Notes under the pieces: model-generated
Told to the model about the DNA's origin: nothing
What the model saw: the letters and a program-made list of their open reading frames with translations, nothing else
Databases searched by the model: none
Assembly (NCBI GenBank): GCA_965203365.1
Contig: OZ241878.1
Coordinates: 124,001-188,000, forward strand
DNA: 64,000 nucleotides
Direction of reading: 5' to 3'
Origin: VYFG01 sp965203365
GTDB lineage: Bacteria; Pseudomonadota; Gammaproteobacteria; Arenicellales; Poriferihabitantaceae
Position numbers and translations under genes: made by a program
Shown: positions 44,019 to 52,754 of the stretch, piece after piece
How positions within the stretch are numbered: the first letter of the stretch is position 1
How the letters are laid out: each line of letters opens with the position of its first letter

Positions 44019-44819
44019 TCAGGGTCGGACCCGGCAGGCTGTGCCGACCTCGATCACTCCTTCGGCATCGGGAGTCGCATTCATACCAAAGAAGACTTCT
44101 CCTTTCCACTCCCGATAACTCGAGAGGGTGTGGATTGGTTCAGGGCCGGCCAATACCCCGGTTCCCGGGTCCACCGTCGGCACGGAACAGCGAGCACAGG
44201 ATCTGACTAGGCGAACGGATATGTCCCCAATCGCTATTTCCTGCCAATGATCCTCGTCATAGGCGGCACACCCTGTGATCACAATATTGGGTCGAAAGCG
44301 CTGCATGCTGACCGGTTTTGCCAGTCGGCTGTTCAGGTCATCCAGCGACGGTTGGGTGGTGATCAGCAAGGGGAAGCCATCGGCATAGTGCGTATGATCA
44401 TCTGGATGGGAAACGGAAGGATCACAAGGTCGGGTATCGGTTGCCGGAAACTGGATCAGTCGACAGGGGGTTCCGATGGCCTGACTCAGCCAGGTGGCCG
44501 TCTCCTCGCCCAGATCGACTCCGGCGACCTCACTGCCCCACACATCAGACGTGATCTTCGGCTTGGTCGCTTCCGCGGTGGGAACCCGATGAGGGGGCAT
44601 GCCGAAGGCATCCAGTACCAGCCTCTCCCCATCCAGTGCCGTTTCCACTAAGGCCATCTGGGGGTGGGTGCGTTGGGTCAGCATCCGATGATCGGGTGAG
44701 ATGACCATCCACTGCCGGTCAAAGGCCAAGCCGGTGAACCGTATGGCGGACGATTCGAGTGAAATTCCGCGCAGGGATTTGACCGGATAGATATGTATTT
44801 CCGAAACGTATAAGGTCAT
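44019..44819 (-). CDS. MOSC-domain molybdenum protein, YcbX-like
   Basis: A 266-residue protein with the N-terminal MOSC beta-barrel (VSEIHIYPVKSLRGISLE, FDRQWMVISPDHRMLTQR) and a C-terminal MOSC domain with FRPNIVITGCAAYDEDHW and the molybdenum-binding Cys in RSCARCSVPTVDPGTG. This is the YcbX/mARC core, which reduces N-hydroxylated bases and nucleosides. YcbX has an extra C-terminal ferredoxin domain; here the chain ends after GTACRVRP, so electron donor is separate. It is divergent from argE, with a shared 68-bp intergenic region upstream of both. Confidence 0.85.
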   Translation of the reverse strand: MTLYVSEIHIYPVKSLRGISLESSAIRFTGLAFDRQWMVISPDHRMLTQRTHPQMALVETALDGERLVLDAFGMPPHRVPTAEATKPKITSDVWGSEVAGVDLGEETATWLSQAIGTPCRLIQFPATDTRPCDPSVSHPDDHTHYADGFPLLITTQPSLDDLNSRLAKPVSMQRFRPNIVITGCAAYDEDHWQEIAIGDISVRLVRSCARCSVPTVDPGTGVLAGPEPIHTLSSYREWKGEVFFGMNATPDAEGVIEVGTACRVRP

Positions 44820-44887
44820 GATGCAAGGGATGCCAGGTCACGTGAAGGGACTGCCAAGAATACCGATATATGATACCCTGTGGAAGC

Positions 44888-46063
44888 ATGAACCCTGAAG
44901 AAAATACCGCACTCGATATACTCGTCGACCTGATCCGGTTCGATACCACCAGTCGACACTCCAACTTGGCCTTGATCGACTATGTTCTGGCCTATCTTGA
45001 ACACCGGGATGTGGCCTGTGAGTTGACTTGGAATGCCGAGAAAAGCAAGGCGAATCTCTTCGCCACACTGGGGCACCAGCGGACTCCGGGGATCATCCTG
45101 TCGGGGCACACCGATGTCGTCCCGGTCGATGGGCAGGCGTGGTCATCCGATCCCTTTGAGCCCAAAATTCGAAATGGCAGGCTATATGGCCGGGGCAGTT
45201 GCGACATGAAGGGGTTCATTGCCTTGTGCCTGGCGAAGGTTGACGATTTTCTGGCGGCTGATCTGCCCATCCCGATCCATTTTGCGTTTTCTTATGATGA
45301 AGAAGTCGGCTGTGTGGGGGTTCGGGGCCTGATCGACCACCTGCAAAAGTGCGAGGTGGTGCCCAAGGCCTGTATCATCGGGGAGCCCACCGGGATGTCC
45401 ATCATCAGGGCGCACAAGGGCATGCTGTTCAAGCGTTGTTTCGTCCATGGCAAATCGGCGCATTCCTCACTGGTCCATCGGGGCGTCAACGCCGTGACGG
45501 CCGCGGCCCGAACGATTGCGCATATTGATGATATCAGTGAGCGGATCCGAACCGAAGGACCGTTCGATGCGCAATTCGACCCACCGCACACCACCCTCCA
45601 TTGTGGTGTGATTCATGGTGGGACTGCCAACAACATCATTCCTGAACTGTGTCAGTTTGATTTTGAAATCCGCAACCTGCCGGATCATCCGGCGCTGCCG
45701 CTTTTCGAAGAGGTCAGAGTATTTTCTCAGGCACTGGAACGCCAGATGCAGGGGGTGGATGAGAGCACACGAATTCAATGGGAGACCTTGGCCGAGTTTC
45801 CCGGGATGGACACCGCACCGGGGGAATCCGTGATTCGCTGGGTGTCTCAGCTGCTGGATCATTCCCGGGCACCCGGAAAAGTCAGTTATGGCACCGAAGG
45901 GGGACATTTCCAGATGGCTGGCATTCCCACCGTGATCTGTGGTCCGGGCCATATTGAACAGGCACATAAACCCGATGAATTTGTGGAACTCGATCAACTC
46001 AACCAATGCGAGGCGTTCATTGACGCTCTGATTCAGGATTTGGACACATTACCGACCCAATGA
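44888..46063 (+). CDS. argE: Acetylornithine deacetylase (ArgE-type M20 peptidase)
   Basis: A 391-residue M20 amidohydrolase. Motifs are SGHTDVVPVDGQAW (zinc His and Asp), LYGRGSCDMKG, SYDEEVGCVGVRGL, IIGEPTGMSIIRAHKG and KVSYGTEGGHFQMAGI with ICGPGHIEQAHKPDEFV, which together match bacterial ArgE. It removes the acetyl group from N-acetylornithine in arginine synthesis. I use ATG 44888 rather than the upstream ATG 44870 since MNPEENTALDILVDLIRF gives the usual N-terminus; either is possible. Its stop overlaps the folKP start (ATGA). Confidence 0.88.
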   Translation: MNPEENTALDILVDLIRFDTTSRHSNLALIDYVLAYLEHRDVACELTWNAEKSKANLFATLGHQRTPGIILSGHTDVVPVDGQAWSSDPFEPKIRNGRLYGRGSCDMKGFIALCLAKVDDFLAADLPIPIHFAFSYDEEVGCVGVRGLIDHLQKCEVVPKACIIGEPTGMSIIRAHKGMLFKRCFVHGKSAHSSLVHRGVNAVTAAARTIAHIDDISERIRTEGPFDAQFDPPHTTLHCGVIHGGTANNIIPELCQFDFEIRNLPDHPALPLFEEVRVFSQALERQMQGVDESTRIQWETLAEFPGMDTAPGESVIRWVSQLLDHSRAPGKVSYGTEGGHFQMAGIPTVICGPGHIEQAHKPDEFVELDQLNQCEAFIDALIQDLDTLPTQ

Positions 46064-47352
46064 CAGTTTACCTGGGTCTGGGCTCCAACCAGGGAAATCG
46101 CCTGGACCAACTGGAATGGGCGGTGAGGCGGTTGGTGCGGGCCGGATTCCGGTTGGCCCGGGTATCGCCCGTAGTGGAGTCGCCGGCGATGTTGCCTTCG
46201 GGCGCCAAGGGGAGCTGGGACTGTCCCTACCTGAATCTGGTCGTGGCGGGCGAGACCCGCTGGTCCCCCCGGCAAACTCTGACCATTCTTCAGGCCATCG
46301 AGAGAGAGGCCGGACGTCAGCCGGGACCCCGCTGGTCCCCCCGGCCATTGGATATCGATATTCTGCTGTGGGGTGAGGAACACATCACGGAGCCGGATCT
46401 GGTGATCCCCCACCCCGGTCTTGCCCATCGCGACTTTGTGATTACCCCTCTGGTTCACATTGCCCCCGGTCAGGTGATTCCCGGCATTGAGCGGACAGTG
46501 TTTGAGCTCAGTCTGGGCCGTCGCAACATTCCATTGTGGATGGGTGTGATCAATCTTACGCCAGATTCCTTTTCCGATGGCGGAAGCTGGGAGCATCGGG
46601 GTCGGCTCACTGCATGGATTGACCGCCTGATGTCGGAATCCATCCAGATCATCGATGTCGGGGCGGAATCCACCCGGCCTCATGCCAAGGCGATCTCAGT
46701 CGATGAGGAATGGCGTCGGCTGCAACCGGTACTGGCCTTGTTGAATGAGCGTCTCCAGAGCAAACGGGTGCGTCCCTGGGTCTCTTTGGATAGCCGGCAC
46801 CCCGCCATTGTCGAAAAGGGTCTCGCGCAGGGAGTGGATCTGGTCAACGATGTCACCGGGCTGGATGACCCGGCCATGGTCTCCGTGGTGCGTCGCGCCG
46901 GGTGTGATGTCGTGGCCATGCATGCCATGACAGTACCAGTGGATCCGGCGGTTCGGCTAGCGGATTCGGAACCCGCCATCGGACAGCTTCTTCGCTGGAT
47001 TGAGCAAAAGAAATCCATCTGGGCGGATCAGGGAATGGATACAGACCGGATTATCTTTGATCCCGGCATTGGTTTTGGCAAGAGTTCCCTGCAGGCCTTG
47101 GAACTCATGTCTGATATCCGGACGATGCGTGAAAGTGGATTGCGGGTGTTGATCGGGCATTCCCGAAAATCCTTCATGTCGTCCTTCATGGACCACTCCG
47201 CCGAACATCGGGACTTCGAAACCCTGGGCATTTCTCTGGCCCTGGCTGACCAGGGAGTGGACATCATCCGGGTGCATGACCCCTTGATGCATCAGCGGGC
47301 ATATCGGGCTTGGCGTCACGTCACCCGTCACCGATCGGACCGGCATGGTTGA
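46060..47352 (+). CDS. folKP: Bifunctional HPPK-dihydropteroate synthase (FolK-FolP fusion)
   Basis: A 430-residue fusion. Residues 1-155 are HPPK: YLGLGSNQGNRLDQLEWAV, ERxAGRQPGPRWSPRP, LDIDILLWGEE and VIPHPGLAHRDFVITPL. From about residue 160 it is dihydropteroate synthase: MGVINLTPDSFSDGG, IIDVGAESTRP, VNDVTGLDDP, IFDPGIGFGKSSLQ and VLIGHSRKSFMSSF. These are two consecutive steps of folate synthesis, the second being the sulfonamide target. They are separate genes in E. coli; a FolK-FolP fusion is found in some bacteria and eukaryotes. It follows argE with a 4-bp overlap, so it is co-transcribed. All catalytic motifs of both halves look intact. Confidence 0.95.
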   Translation: MTVYLGLGSNQGNRLDQLEWAVRRLVRAGFRLARVSPVVESPAMLPSGAKGSWDCPYLNLVVAGETRWSPRQTLTILQAIEREAGRQPGPRWSPRPLDIDILLWGEEHITEPDLVIPHPGLAHRDFVITPLVHIAPGQVIPGIERTVFELSLGRRNIPLWMGVINLTPDSFSDGGSWEHRGRLTAWIDRLMSESIQIIDVGAESTRPHAKAISVDEEWRRLQPVLALLNERLQSKRVRPWVSLDSRHPAIVEKGLAQGVDLVNDVTGLDDPAMVSVVRRAGCDVVAMHAMTVPVDPAVRLADSEPAIGQLLRWIEQKKSIWADQGMDTDRIIFDPGIGFGKSSLQALELMSDIRTMRESGLRVLIGHSRKSFMSSFMDHSAEHRDFETLGISLALADQGVDIIRVHDPLMHQRAYRAWRHVTRHRSDRHG

Positions 47353-47363
47353 CCACGGTCCGA

Positions 47364-47744
47364 TCAGTGCAACATCACTTCTTCTGATTGTAGGGTGAAA
47401 GCTGGGATGGTGGCATCGAACAGGGCTCCCTCGTCGTCCTGCATCTTATAGCTCCCCATCATGGAGCCGACCGGGGTGGGCAGAATCGCCCCACTGGTAT
47501 ATTCATAGAGTTCTCCCGGTTGCAGGTAAGGATGCTCGCCAACGACTCCTGGGCCCCGCACCTCGCGGGTGTCGCCATCGGCATCGGTGATGACCCAGTG
47601 CCGAGAAAGCAGGCGGGCGGGGATATTGCCCGTATTTTCCATACGCACCGTATAGGCAAACACGTACTGATTGGCTTCAGGGTCGGACTGTTCCTTCAGG
47701 TACTTGGGGGTGACGGTAATGGTAATTTGCTGGATGGTAGGCAT
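47364..47744 (-). CDS. apaG: ApaG-domain protein
   Basis: A 126-residue fibronectin-type beta-sandwich protein starting at ATG 47742-47744, well inside a longer open frame. Signature stretches are ITVTPKYLKEQSDPEANQYV, ARLLSRHWVITDADG, VRGPGVVGEHPYLQPGE and YTSGAILPTPVGSMMGSYKM. ApaG occurs in most proteobacteria, often with ApaH, and its biochemical role is unsettled. Here it is convergent with folKP and has no ApaH beside it; an ApaH-like phosphoesterase sits at the left edge of the window. Confidence 0.93.
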   Translation of the reverse strand: MPTIQQITITVTPKYLKEQSDPEANQYVFAYTVRMENTGNIPARLLSRHWVITDADGDTREVRGPGVVGEHPYLQPGELYEYTSGAILPTPVGSMMGSYKMQDDEGALFDATIPAFTLQSEEVMLH

Positions 47745-48142
47745 AGGGTGGTGGAGTCGTCGTGCCAGTCTGTCAAGGGCCCTGCGATGTCGGTACATCC
47801 AAATTATAATCGTTCCCGGGTTCACTTTGGGGTGGGGTTCAGCGGTAATTCCGGTCGTTCCCTTCCATCCCACCTCCTCATCGGCGTGGGTATGAGGACG
47901 ATATTCCCACCGCCGGTAGGGGGATGGCGTCGGGCAATGGTCGATGAGCCTCGTCGTCAATTGGCTTCGACGGGACCTTTCAGCCGGATGACCGAGGGAC
48001 ATCCGGCAACGGGGCATGTGGGAACTGGAACGATGAAACATCGTGCATTCGTGACTGGAGGTTCTTCTGGGCAAACGGCGAAGGATGCCGGGGGATGAAA
48101 AGGGGGCGGCAAGTTTTTTCGGGCATTTATGGCCAAAATGGC
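47745..48142. other. Gap upstream of the aor operon
   Basis: Between apaG (-) and the aor promoter. A long frame continuing upstream of apaG has no support. I see no gene, tRNA or strong regulatory motif, apart from the promoter listed next. The last part shows a palindromic TTGATCAA just before aorA (near 48226), of uncertain meaning. Confidence 0.5.
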
Positions 48143-48171
48143 TTGAGAGGTTTCCATGGAAGTGATATTGT
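48143..48171 (+). promoter_or_regulatory. Putative sigma-70 promoter of the aor operon
   Basis: TTGAGA (48143-48148, 5 of 6 consensus), a 17-nt spacer and TATTGT (48166-48171, 4 of 6). Transcription would start near 48178, giving a leader of about 80 nt before aorA, which has the strong ribosome site GAGGAGG at 48245-48251. Confidence 0.45.
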
Positions 48172-48259
48172 TCTATTGCGTACAATTTACCCGGGTAGCC
48201 GGAACCCCCTTTTGGCCAACCCATTGTTGATCAACGTCCCAAACGAGGAGGCGAGATAA

Positions 48260-48739
48260 ATGCAGCGATCTCTTTCTATTGACCCGGACAAATGTACCGG
48301 TTGTCTGCAGTGCGAAATGGCCTGTTCCTTCGAGAATGAGGGTGTTTTCAATCCGGCCAAATCCCGCATCAAGGTGTTCACCTTCCATGAGGAAGGTCGG
48401 TTTGTCCCCTACACGTGCACTCAGTGTGACGAGGCTTGGTGCATGCAGGCCTGCCCGGTGGATGCCATCAAGATGAATTTCCAGACGGGGGCGATGGAAG
48501 TCAACGAAAAGGTCTGTGTGGGTTGCAAGGTGTGCACCATCGCCTGCCCATTTGGCACGGTGAATTACAACCGGGACACGGGCAAGGTCATCAAGTGCGA
48601 TCTGTGCGGCGGCGATCCGGCTTGTGCCACGGCTTGTCCGACGCAGGCCATTACCTATGTAGACTCCGATGCTACCGGTCTGGAGAAGATGCGGGCCTGG
48701 GCCAGTAAGACCGACAACGCTCAACACGCCGCCAACTAG
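48260..48739 (+). CDS. aorA: Four-cluster ferredoxin, AorA-type electron-transfer subunit
   Basis: A 159-residue polyferredoxin with four cysteine clusters: CTGCLQCEMAC, CTQCDEAWCMQACP, CVGCKVCTIACP and CDLCGGDPACATACP, enough for four [4Fe-4S] centres. The pattern is the HycB/AorA type that links tungsten aldehyde oxidoreductase to a flavoprotein. It is first in an operon with the W-enzyme and the FAD subunit, just as in the AorABC complex described from Aromatoleum aromaticum, which moves electrons between aldehydes and NAD or hydrogen. Ribosome site and promoter lie directly upstream. Confidence 0.9.
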   Translation: MQRSLSIDPDKCTGCLQCEMACSFENEGVFNPAKSRIKVFTFHEEGRFVPYTCTQCDEAWCMQACPVDAIKMNFQTGAMEVNEKVCVGCKVCTIACPFGTVNYNRDTGKVIKCDLCGGDPACATACPTQAITYVDSDATGLEKMRAWASKTDNAQHAAN

Positions 48740-48755
48740 GCTGGAGGGTAATCCA

Positions 48756-50612
48756 ATGACATGGGCAAAAAAGGTTTTGCGCGTCAACCTGAATGACGGC
48801 ACCATGCGCAGTGAGCCTCTCAACATGGAGTGGGCTGCGGAATACATCGGTCAGCGTGGGTTGGCCACACGCTATCTGGTCGAAGAAACTGATCCCCAGT
48901 GCGACCCCCTGGGTGAGGACAACAAGTTGATCATGGCCACCGGACCTCTCACGGGCACGGCTGTCTCGACCGGCGGACGGTATTCCATCATTACCAAAAG
49001 CCCACTGACGGGAGCGGTGGCGTGTTCCAATTCGGGGGGGTTTTTCGGGGCGGAACTCAAATCGGCCGGATGGGACATGATCATCTTTGAAGGGAAATCC
49101 CCTCACCCGGTCTGGCTCAATATTGTGGATGACAAGGCGGAACTGCGCTCTGCCGAGGGCCTCTGGGGTCAGTCTGTCTGGGATACTGACAAGGCCATTC
49201 ACAACATGACCGGTGACCCGCAGACGCGGGTGGCGGCGGTCGGGCGCTCCGCCGAGTCCGGATGTCTGTATTCGGCGGTGATCAACGATCTTCACCGGGC
49301 CGCGGGCCGCTCGGGTGTCGGGACTGTGATGGCCTCCAAGAACCTCAAGGCGGTGGCGGTTCGCGGCACTCGTGGTGTCGGCAACATCAAGGATCCGAAG
49401 CGTTTCATGCGAAGCGTTGCTGAACAAAAGGTGGTCTTGGCGGAAAATGCGGTCACCGGACAGGGTCTGCCGGCCTTGGGGACCCAAGTTCTGATGAATG
49501 TCATCAACGAGATCGGGGCATTGCCTACCAACAACATGCAGCTGACGCAGTTTGAAGGGGCCCACAGTATCTCTGGCGAGGCCATGTTGGAGCCCCGAAA
49601 GAGTGATGGCAAGCCCAACCTGACGACCAATGCGGCCTGTTTCGGTTGTACGATCGCCTGCGGGCGGATTTCGACCATCGACCCGACCCACTACTCCATC
49701 CAGGACAAGCCGCAGCACCAACATAATTCCGGCGGTTTGGAATACGAAGCGGCTTGGGCGATGGGGGCAGATACCGGGGTGGACGATCTGGATGCCGTCA
49801 CCTACGCGAATTTCGTCTGTAACGAAGACGGCATGGACCCGATATCATTCGGTGCCACGGTCGCAGCAGCCATGGAACTGTTCGAAAACGGAGCGATCAC
49901 CACCGAACACACCGGCGGCATGGAACTGAAGTTTGGTTCCGCTGAAGCCTTGACCTGGTGCGCGGAGAAGGTGGGAACCGGTGAGGGGTTCGGCAAGGAT
50001 CTCGGTTTGGGCTCCAAAAGACTGTGTGAGAAATTTGGCCATCCCGAGCTGTCGATGACCGTGAAAGGGCAGGAGTTCCCGGCTTATGACCCTCGGGGGA
50101 TTCAAGGCATGGGCCTAACGTATGCCACCTCCAACCGTGGTGCCTGCCATCTTCGCAGCTATACCGTGGCTTCCGAAATCCTGGGGATTCCGGAAAAAAC
50201 CGACCCGGCGGTGACGGAAGGCAAGGCCGGTCTGGTCAAGGCATTCCAGGATGCGACGGCGGCGGTGGATTCGATGGGCCTGTGTGTGTTCACGACTTTT
50301 GCTTGGTCTTTGGACAATATGGCCCCTCAGATGGATGCAGCCTGCGAGGGGGACTGGACCGTGGAAAGGCTACTGGAGGCCGGTGAACGCATCTGGAACC
50401 TGGAACGCGATTTCAACATGAAGGCAGGCCTGAAAGGTGCCGATGATACCTTGCCCGAGCGCCTCTTGAAGGAAGCCTCCAAGGCGGCTCCGACGGAAGG
50501 TCAGGTCTGCAATCTGGGTGAGATGTTGCCGGAATACTATGCCATTCGGGGCTGGACCGCTGACGGCCAACTGACCGATGAAGTTCGGCAGAAATTCTCG
50601 CTGCCGGGATGA
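48756..50612 (+). CDS. aorB: Tungsten-dependent aldehyde:ferredoxin oxidoreductase, catalytic subunit
   Basis: A 618-residue AOR-family protein from ATG 48756. The tungstopterin-binding N-terminal part has VLRVNLNDGTMRSE, YIGQRGLATRYL, TGPLTGTAVSTGGRY and AGRSGVGTVMASKNLKA. The iron-sulfur site is CFGCTIACGR plus a distal Cys in MGLCVFTTF. The pterin-region signature DPRGIQGMGLTYATSNRGACH is present. It oxidises aldehydes to acids with a bis-pterin tungsten centre. Family length is 580-620. The stop overlaps the start of aorC (ATGA). A W enzyme of this type in a gammaproteobacterial region is uncommon and probably acquired. Aldehyde substrate is not evident. Confidence 0.93.
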   Translation: MTWAKKVLRVNLNDGTMRSEPLNMEWAAEYIGQRGLATRYLVEETDPQCDPLGEDNKLIMATGPLTGTAVSTGGRYSIITKSPLTGAVACSNSGGFFGAELKSAGWDMIIFEGKSPHPVWLNIVDDKAELRSAEGLWGQSVWDTDKAIHNMTGDPQTRVAAVGRSAESGCLYSAVINDLHRAAGRSGVGTVMASKNLKAVAVRGTRGVGNIKDPKRFMRSVAEQKVVLAENAVTGQGLPALGTQVLMNVINEIGALPTNNMQLTQFEGAHSISGEAMLEPRKSDGKPNLTTNAACFGCTIACGRISTIDPTHYSIQDKPQHQHNSGGLEYEAAWAMGADTGVDDLDAVTYANFVCNEDGMDPISFGATVAAAMELFENGAITTEHTGGMELKFGSAEALTWCAEKVGTGEGFGKDLGLGSKRLCEKFGHPELSMTVKGQEFPAYDPRGIQGMGLTYATSNRGACHLRSYTVASEILGIPEKTDPAVTEGKAGLVKAFQDATAAVDSMGLCVFTTFAWSLDNMAPQMDAACEGDWTVERLLEAGERIWNLERDFNMKAGLKGADDTLPERLLKEASKAAPTEGQVCNLGEMLPEYYAIRGWTADGQLTDEVRQKFSLPG

Positions 50613-51856
50613 AGTATCTGGTGATTGGGGCCGGCCCCGCTGGCGTGGTGGCGGCCGAATCCCTACGCAAGCTTGATCCCTTGTCGGAAATCACCGTTCT
50701 GGGGGATGAGCCGGAGCCGCCTTATTCTCGAATGGCGATTCCTTACCTGCTCATTGACAACATCAATGAGCAGGGCACTTACCTGAGAAAGGACGACAAC
50801 TATTTTGCATCGCGACAGATCGATGTGATGATCGGACGGGCCACTTCCCTCAATGTCCAGGCCAAAACCGTCAATACCGATGGCGGGGATGAACTGGCAT
50901 ACGACAAGGTGCTGGTGGCAACCGGCTCCCGGCCGATCAAGCCACCGGTGGAAGGCATCGACCACGAAAAAGTCACCTCATGCTGGACTCTTGAAGATGC
51001 CCGGCGCATCTCTGCGGGAATCCGTCAAGGATCTCCGGTGGTTCTGATCGGCGCCGGCTTTATTGGGTGCATCATTCTGGAGGCACTGGTTTCCGCGGGG
51101 GCAGAATTGACTGTCATCGAAATGGGCGACCGCATGGTCCCTCGTATGTTGGATGACAAATGCGGCGCACTCTTGGAAAAATGGTGCCAAAGCAAGGGGG
51201 TGACGGTATTGACTGGTACGACTGTGAGCGCTATCGAATCGAGCGGCGACTCGGCCGTGGTGAAAACCAGTGATGGCCAATCCATTGAGGCGGAATTGGT
51301 GATTTCAGCCGCCGGGGTCAAGCCCAATGCCGACTTTCTTGCCAATACCGAGGTCCGATTGATGGAAGGCGGTATCGAAGTGGATGGTTATCTTCAATCG
51401 TCGATCCCCGATATCTTCGCTGCCGGCGATGTCGCCTACAGCAAGGATTTTTCCACCGGGATTCACGGTATTCAGGCGATTCAGCCTACCGCAGTGGAGC
51501 ATGGTCGTATTGCAGCCAACAACATGGTGAACCATGGTTCGGTGGAGCATCAGGGAAGTATCAATATGAACGTGCTGGATACGATGGGACTCGTATCAGC
51601 TTCCTATGGCCTGTGGCAGGGAGTGGAAGACGGAGAGCTTGCAGAGCTTCTGGATGAGGAAAATTATCGCTATATCTGTTTGCAGTTCGATGGGGATCAG
51701 TTGATCGGGGCGAACAGTCTGGGTTTGACACAACATGTCGGTGTGCTACGTGGGCTGATTCAGGGCCGTTTTCATCTCGGGGTGTGGAAAGATCGTCTCC
51801 TTCGAAACCCCCTTCTGATCCAGGAAGCCTATCTCGCGGCTTCCCAAGGTGCCTGA
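50609..51856 (+). CDS. aorC: FAD-dependent NAD(P) oxidoreductase, AorC-type
   Basis: A 415-residue pyridine nucleotide-disulfide oxidoreductase-like flavoprotein. It has two Rossmann loops, VIGAGPAGVVAAESL at the N-terminus (FAD) and LIGAGFIGCIILEAL at about 150 (NAD(P)), and the FAD-binding DIFAAGDVAYSKDFSTG; no redox-active disulfide is seen. It matches the NADH-dependent nitrite-reductase/rubredoxin-reductase branch and the AorC subunit of Aromatoleum, which couples the W enzyme to NAD. The start overlaps the aorB stop, so it is translationally coupled. The tail (VWKDRLLRNPLLIQEAYLAA) resembles that subgroup. Confidence 0.88.
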   Translation: MKYLVIGAGPAGVVAAESLRKLDPLSEITVLGDEPEPPYSRMAIPYLLIDNINEQGTYLRKDDNYFASRQIDVMIGRATSLNVQAKTVNTDGGDELAYDKVLVATGSRPIKPPVEGIDHEKVTSCWTLEDARRISAGIRQGSPVVLIGAGFIGCIILEALVSAGAELTVIEMGDRMVPRMLDDKCGALLEKWCQSKGVTVLTGTTVSAIESSGDSAVVKTSDGQSIEAELVISAAGVKPNADFLANTEVRLMEGGIEVDGYLQSSIPDIFAAGDVAYSKDFSTGIHGIQAIQPTAVEHGRIAANNMVNHGSVEHQGSINMNVLDTMGLVSASYGLWQGVEDGELAELLDEENYRYICLQFDGDQLIGANSLGLTQHVGVLRGLIQGRFHLGVWKDRLLRNPLLIQEAYLAASQGA

Positions 51857-51912
51857 CCGCCTCGCCGAACCCTCGGGTTTATTTGAAGTCCGGGCATCTA
51901 CCGGTTCCATTC

Positions 51913-52161
51913 ATGAAGGTTGAACTGAAGTTGTTTGCGACCCTGATGCCCTACTTGCCGCCTGAAGCGCAGAAAAATGCGGTTATTGTCGAAGTCGAAA
52001 ATGGTTGTACCCTGAATCAATTGATCCGTCGTTTCAAGGTGCCCCACGAGGAAGTGCATCTGGTGTTGTTGAACGGTCTTTACGTTGACCAATGTGAGCG
52101 TGACCAACCCATACAGGAAGGGGATACGCTGGCAATCTGGCCCCCGGTGGCCGGGGGATGA
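51913..52161 (+). CDS. MoaD/ThiS-like sulfur carrier 1
   Basis: An 82-residue beta-grasp protein from ATG 51913 ending in the sulfur-carrier tail PPVAGG, with VELKLFATLMPYLPPEA at the start and IQEGDTLAIWPPVAG, typical of MoaD. The C-terminal Gly-Gly is adenylated and thiolated in this family to donate sulfur to the pterin dithiolene. It has a plausible role in the tungstopterin of AorB. A longer frame extends upstream but begins inside aorC and is ignored. The next gene starts in its stop (ATGA). Confidence 0.88.
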   Translation: MKVELKLFATLMPYLPPEAQKNAVIVEVENGCTLNQLIRRFKVPHEEVHLVLLNGLYVDQCERDQPIQEGDTLAIWPPVAGG

Positions 52162-52466
52162 GTGACTTTTCCGGACCGGATTTTTCATGGCAGAAACAGA
52201 TGGGCTATACCCATCGGGAACTGATCCGTGGACTTCCGAGGGCCGTGGAACCCTATCAGATACTGGATGCCGGATTGAATCCGATTGAAATGGCCCTAGA
52301 TAACCGTATGGTCCGGTTGTACATAGGGCGGGAAGAATGGCGTGCCATGTCTTCCCTGCGGATTCCTTTGCTGTCTGTCAGGTTGGATTTTTTCGATTTC
52401 AGCCCGCATCAGTATGAGCAATTTCTGCATCGTTTTCGGACTTATCTGCAAAGGGGAGGGGGTTGA
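52158..52466 (+). CDS. Uncharacterised 102-residue protein between two MoaD-like genes
   Basis: A 102-residue protein with no cysteine cluster or signal, between the two sulfur-carrier genes and overlapping each by 4 and 1 bp. Noticeable stretches are LIRGLPRAVEPYQILDAGLNPIEM and NRMVRLYIGREEWRAMSSLRIP. Tight coupling suggests a specific role in tungsten-cofactor assembly or aor maturation. I do not recognise the family. The C-terminal RGGG-type end (YLQRGGG) echoes the Gly tails of its neighbours but it has no beta-grasp motif that I can see. Confidence 0.75.
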   Translation: MSDFSGPDFSWQKQMGYTHRELIRGLPRAVEPYQILDAGLNPIEMALDNRMVRLYIGREEWRAMSSLRIPLLSVRLDFFDFSPHQYEQFLHRFRTYLQRGGG

Positions 52467-52714
52467 TGTCGATCACGTTGAAGCTTTTCTCCAGCCTGAT
52501 GGAGTATCTTCCTCCTGGTAGCGATGGGAATTCAGTGACGGTATCCGACTTGGACGCTTTGTCTTGCCACCAATTAATTGATCGCTATAAGATACCGCGC
52601 GAGGTGGTGCAGGTGACAATGGTCAATGGCCAGTTCCTGCCTCCCGAACAGCGTGATCAGCTCTTGTCAGATGGGGATACGGTGTCGGTCTGGCCCTCCA
52701 TCCAGGGCGGCTGA
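52466..52714 (+). CDS. MoaD/ThiS-like sulfur carrier 2
   Basis: An 82-residue sulfur carrier, starting at ATG 52466 (an in-frame TTG lies 3 bp before). It has SITLKLFSSLMEYLPPGSD and SDGDTVSVWPSIQGG with C-terminal Gly-Gly. It is closely similar to the first carrier (LKLFxxLMxYLPP in both), so the two probably arose by duplication, perhaps serving different pterin cofactors or steps. The next gene, moaA, starts 41 bp after its stop. Confidence 0.88.
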   Translation: MSITLKLFSSLMEYLPPGSDGNSVTVSDLDALSCHQLIDRYKIPREVVQVTMVNGQFLPPEQRDQLLSDGDTVSVWPSIQGG

Positions 52715-52754
52715 ACGGGTCCCATCGGCTTGTGTCCAACTTCTTCCATCCATC

